A stretch of DNA of 9,853 nucleotides from Candidatus Anoxychlamydiales bacterium (lineage in GTDB: Bacteria > Chlamydiota > Chlamydiia > Chlamydiales > SM23-39). Numbering within the stretch: the first letter of the stretch is position 1; each line of letters starts with the position of its first letter. Below, one piece after another: positions 8,237 through 9,853 of the stretch. The position numbers were made by a program, and so were the translations under genes. Under the pieces are notes generated by a model, which saw only the letters and a list, made by a program, of their open reading frames with translations, searched no databases and had not been told where the DNA came from. The stretch is taken from assembly GCA_011064865.1 (NCBI GenBank), contig JAAKFX010000058.1, positions 1 to 9,853 on the forward strand, read 5' to 3'.

Positions 8237-9103
8237 CTAAATATTTCCGATTGTCGATACCATTACAGCTTTTATAGTATGCAGTCTATTTTCAGCTTCA
8301 TCAAAAACAATTGAGTGTCTAGATCTAAATACTTCGTCAGTTACTTCCATAGATTTTAAACCAAATTTTTTATGAATATGTTTTGCTACTTCAGTATTCA
8401 GATCATGAAAAGCTGGCAGACAATGCATAAATCTTACATGTGGATTTTTAGATTTATGCAACATTTTCATATTTACTTGATAGGGTTTTAAAAGTTTGAT
8501 CCTTTCAGGGTATTTTTCTTCTTCTCCCATTGAAACCCAAACGTCAGTATAAATTACATCAGCTCCTTTAACACCTTTATCAATATTTGCTGTAATCTCA
8601 ATTTTCCCACCGGTATGTTTAGCTAAATTTTTCATTTCAGTCACTAATTTTGGATTTGGCCATAAACTTTTTGGAGCAAGGGCCACGAAGTGCATACCTA
8701 GTTTTGCACATGCTATCATCCAAGAGTTTCCCATATTATTTCTAGCATCGCCAACAAAAACTACTTTAACATTTTCATATGGTTTGAAAATATGCTCTTG
8801 GATAGTTAAAAGATCAGCGAGTATTTGTGTTGGATGAAACTCATCTGTAAGACCATTCCAAACAGGAACATGCGAATGTTTTGCTAAAGTGTTTATTAAT
8901 TTTTGGCTAAATCCACGATATTCTATGCCATCGTAGTATCTACCTAAAACTTCTGCGGTATCTTCTACAGACTCTTTTTTACCCATTTGTGAGTTTGTTA
9001 AAAATGTAACATATGCACCTTCTTGAGCTGCTGACATTTCAAATGCGCATCTAGTTCTTGTCGATGATTTATCAAATATTAAAACTACGTTTTTATCTTT
9101 TAA
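8237..9103 (-). other. arcB: OTC-derived portion of the fusion, lacking its N-terminal helices
   Basis: This part matches OTC from the strand leading into STRTR onward. No ATG or GTG lies in frame between the join and STRTR, so an independent OTC with its carbamoyl-phosphate loop could start only at weak codons, such as a TTG at about residue 231 inside the DprA part. The first in-frame Met (residue 272) is already past STRTR. Every ligand-binding motif is intact and there is no frameshift or stop, so the sequence has not visibly decayed. The arcB symbol is inferred from the neighbouring arc genes; a biosynthetic argF/argI role is possible but less likely with no other arginine-synthesis genes here. 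Confidence 0.8.
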
Positions 9104-9853
9104 AAGATCGCTTAAATGAACACTGCTCTTTCGAGCCGATATTTCAAGCGCTCGGGCCAACTCATCTATTTCTAAGGGCTCTCTCTGTAATTCTTTGATT
9201 ATCTTTTTTTCTAAAGGTGACCCCCCATTAATTGGAGTCGGACTCCAATTATTTCTCCAATTATTTTTTATTCCTTTCAAGCTATAATAGTTTAATATAT
9301 CTTTGGCCGAAATAGCCATTTCAGCCCCTTTTTGAATAAGCTGAATAGTTCCTTCTGATGTTGCGCTGGTAATCGGGCCGGGAACTGCAAATAATTTTCT
9401 TTTGAACTTTTTAGCAAAGTTAGCAGTAATTAGAGAGCCGCTTTTCTTTCCAGCTTCAACAATTAAAGCTGCTTTTGAAAGCCCGGCAACAATTCTATTC
9501 CTTCTTGGATAAGTCCAATTAGATGACTGCAGGGCTCCTTCATACTCTGAAATTACCAAACCATTATTTTCTAAAATCTCATTGTAAAGATCTTCCTGGT
9601 GGCTGGGATGAATTAAATCTATGCCGCAAGGCATAACAGCAATGGTTCTACCTCCAACACTCAAAGCTGCTTTGTGAGCTGTGGCATCAATTCCATACAT
9701 AAAACCTGAAACAATTGTCACGCCAGCTGCAGCTATATCTCTAACCAACCTTTCTGCCGCTTGTTTTCCATAAGTTGTCATTCTCCTGCTTCCCACTACT
9801 GCCAAACAATTCTTAAAAATCCCTGCGTCCCAATTTCCTTTATAATACAACTG
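8237..9853 (-). CDS. DprA/Smf - ornithine carbamoyltransferase fusion (5' end outside window)
   Basis: One open frame encodes parts of two unrelated proteins. Residues are counted from the codon at 9850. Residues 1-190 are DprA, which binds single-stranded DNA and loads RecA in transformation: AVVGSRR, SGFMYGIDATAH, YPRRNRIVAGLS, GSLITA and FAVPGPI are all present. Residues about 211-248 are the start of its winged-helix domain. From about 249 the frame is OTC: STRTR (263-267), HPTQ (339-342), DARNNMGNS (368-376), DVWVSMG (436-442), HCLPAFHD (476-483) and the C-terminal NRLHTIKAVM. The OTC part is about 289 residues against about 334 in intact enzymes; roughly the first 42 are missing. The DprA tail is also lost. 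The OTC should convert citrulline to ornithine plus carbamoyl phosphate for the neighbouring arc genes. Whether the chimera is active, or is a decayed or misassembled locus, is unresolved. The DprA homology continues past 9850, so the TTG there is not the true start. Confidence 0.9.
   Translation of the reverse strand, partial: QLYYKGNWDAGIFKNCLAVVGSRRMTTYGKQAAERLVRDIAAAGVTIVSGFMYGIDATAHKAALSVGGRTIAVMPCGIDLIHPSHQEDLYNEILENNGLVISEYEGALQSSNWTYPRRNRIVAGLSKAALIVEAGKKSGSLITANFAKKFKRKLFAVPGPITSATSEGTIQLIQKGAEMAISAKDILNYYSLKGIKNNWRNNWSPTPINGGSPLEKKIIKELQREPLEIDELARALEISARKSSVHLSDLLKDKNVVLIFDKSSTRTRCAFEMSAAQEGAYVTFLTNSQMGKKESVEDTAEVLGRYYDGIEYRGFSQKLINTLAKHSHVPVWNGLTDEFHPTQILADLLTIQEHIFKPYENVKVVFVGDARNNMGNSWMIACAKLGMHFVALAPKSLWPNPKLVTEMKNLAKHTGGKIEITANIDKGVKGADVIYTDVWVSMGEEEKYPERIKLLKPYQVNMKMLHKSKNPHVRFMHCLPAFHDLNTEVAKHIHKKFGLKSMEVTDEVFRSRHSIVFDEAENRLHTIKAVMVSTIGNI
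9095..9108. repeat. 14-bp perfect palindrome at the DprA/OTC join
   Basis: ATCTTTTAAAAGAT is a perfect palindrome that spans the codons for Asp248-Leu-Leu-Lys-Asp252, exactly where DprA similarity ends and OTC similarity begins. It may be microhomology that helped the join form, or chance in AT-rich DNA. Confidence 0.5.
9229..9251. repeat. 11-bp palindrome with AGTCGGACT core inside dprA
   Basis: Bases 9229-9239 pair perfectly with 9241-9251 around G9240, centre GGAGTCGGACTCC. The nine central bases equal those of the 2604-2650 palindrome. Outside the core, several positions differ between the copies but stay paired in each. It encodes residues about 200-208 of the fusion, in the low-complexity linker between the DprA Rossmann-like and winged-helix domains, where an in-frame insert would be tolerated. 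Confidence 0.8.
9243..9266. repeat. 12-base tandem duplication abutting the dprA palindrome
   Basis: CTCCAATTATTT occurs twice back to back (9243-9254 and 9255-9266). On the coding strand this gives the repeated peptide NNWR-NNWS at residues 196-203. The first copy is also part of the right arm of the palindrome. A length of 12 keeps the frame. Confidence 0.85.

Noticed and set aside
9070..9180. A frameshift hiding the missing OTC N-terminus in another frame upstream of the join
   Set aside because: Upstream sequence is clearly DprA winged helix in the same frame. The one alternative frame I translated there gave no OTC-like sequence and soon met a stop.
9848..9850. TTG at 9850 as the start of the DprA-OTC gene
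   Set aside because: The conserved LYYKGNW and VVGSR region of DprA normally lies well inside the protein, and the frame stays open to the window edge.

Overview
The window is AT-rich, densely coded bacterial DNA. It holds two conserved blocks and one unusual gene fusion. I saw no rRNA or tRNA genes, CRISPR array, transposase or phage gene. The gene content (arginine-fermentation operon, amino-acid permeases, glutamine-dependent NAD synthetase, an HtpG that begins almost directly at the ATPase domain) fits a small-genome, host-associated or fermentative bacterium. An intracellular lineage such as an anaerobic or environmental chlamydia, or Dependentiae, would fit, but this is inference and no marker gene settles it.

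Left part, minus strand (1-2417): a neurotransmitter:sodium symporter (NSS) family permease is followed 8 bases later by htpG, the Hsp90 chaperone, which runs off the left edge of the window. They look co-transcribed from the roughly 306-base divergent intergenic region 2418-2723. That region has no gene I can support. It carries an inverted repeat close to the permease start, a striking perfect 23-bp palindrome at 2604-2650, and candidate promoter elements for the plus-strand genes.

Middle, plus strand (2724-8217): nadE (glutamine-hydrolysing NAD+ synthetase), then a tightly packed arginine deiminase (ADI) operon: an APC-family arginine/ornithine-type exchanger, arginine deiminase (arcA) and carbamate kinase (arcC). 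The permease and arcA overlap by one base (TAATG), and arcA and arcC are one base apart. Together they import arginine, deiminate it to citrulline plus ammonia, and make ATP from carbamoyl phosphate. The step between, citrulline phosphorolysis by ornithine carbamoyltransferase (OTC), is missing from the operon.

Right part, minus strand (8237-9853): the OTC is found here, convergent to arcC and in an odd form. One open frame begins outside the right edge with a DprA/Smf DNA-processing protein. It passes through the DprA Rossmann-like domain and part of the C-terminal winged helix, then continues in frame into OTC. The OTC lacks about its first 42 residues but keeps every later catalytic motif. 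A perfect 14-bp palindrome sits on the join. The DprA linker also contains a palindrome with the same nine-base core (AGTCGGACT) as the large intergenic palindrome, next to a 12-base tandem duplication. The main points for follow-up are the dprA-OTC fusion and the two-member palindrome family.
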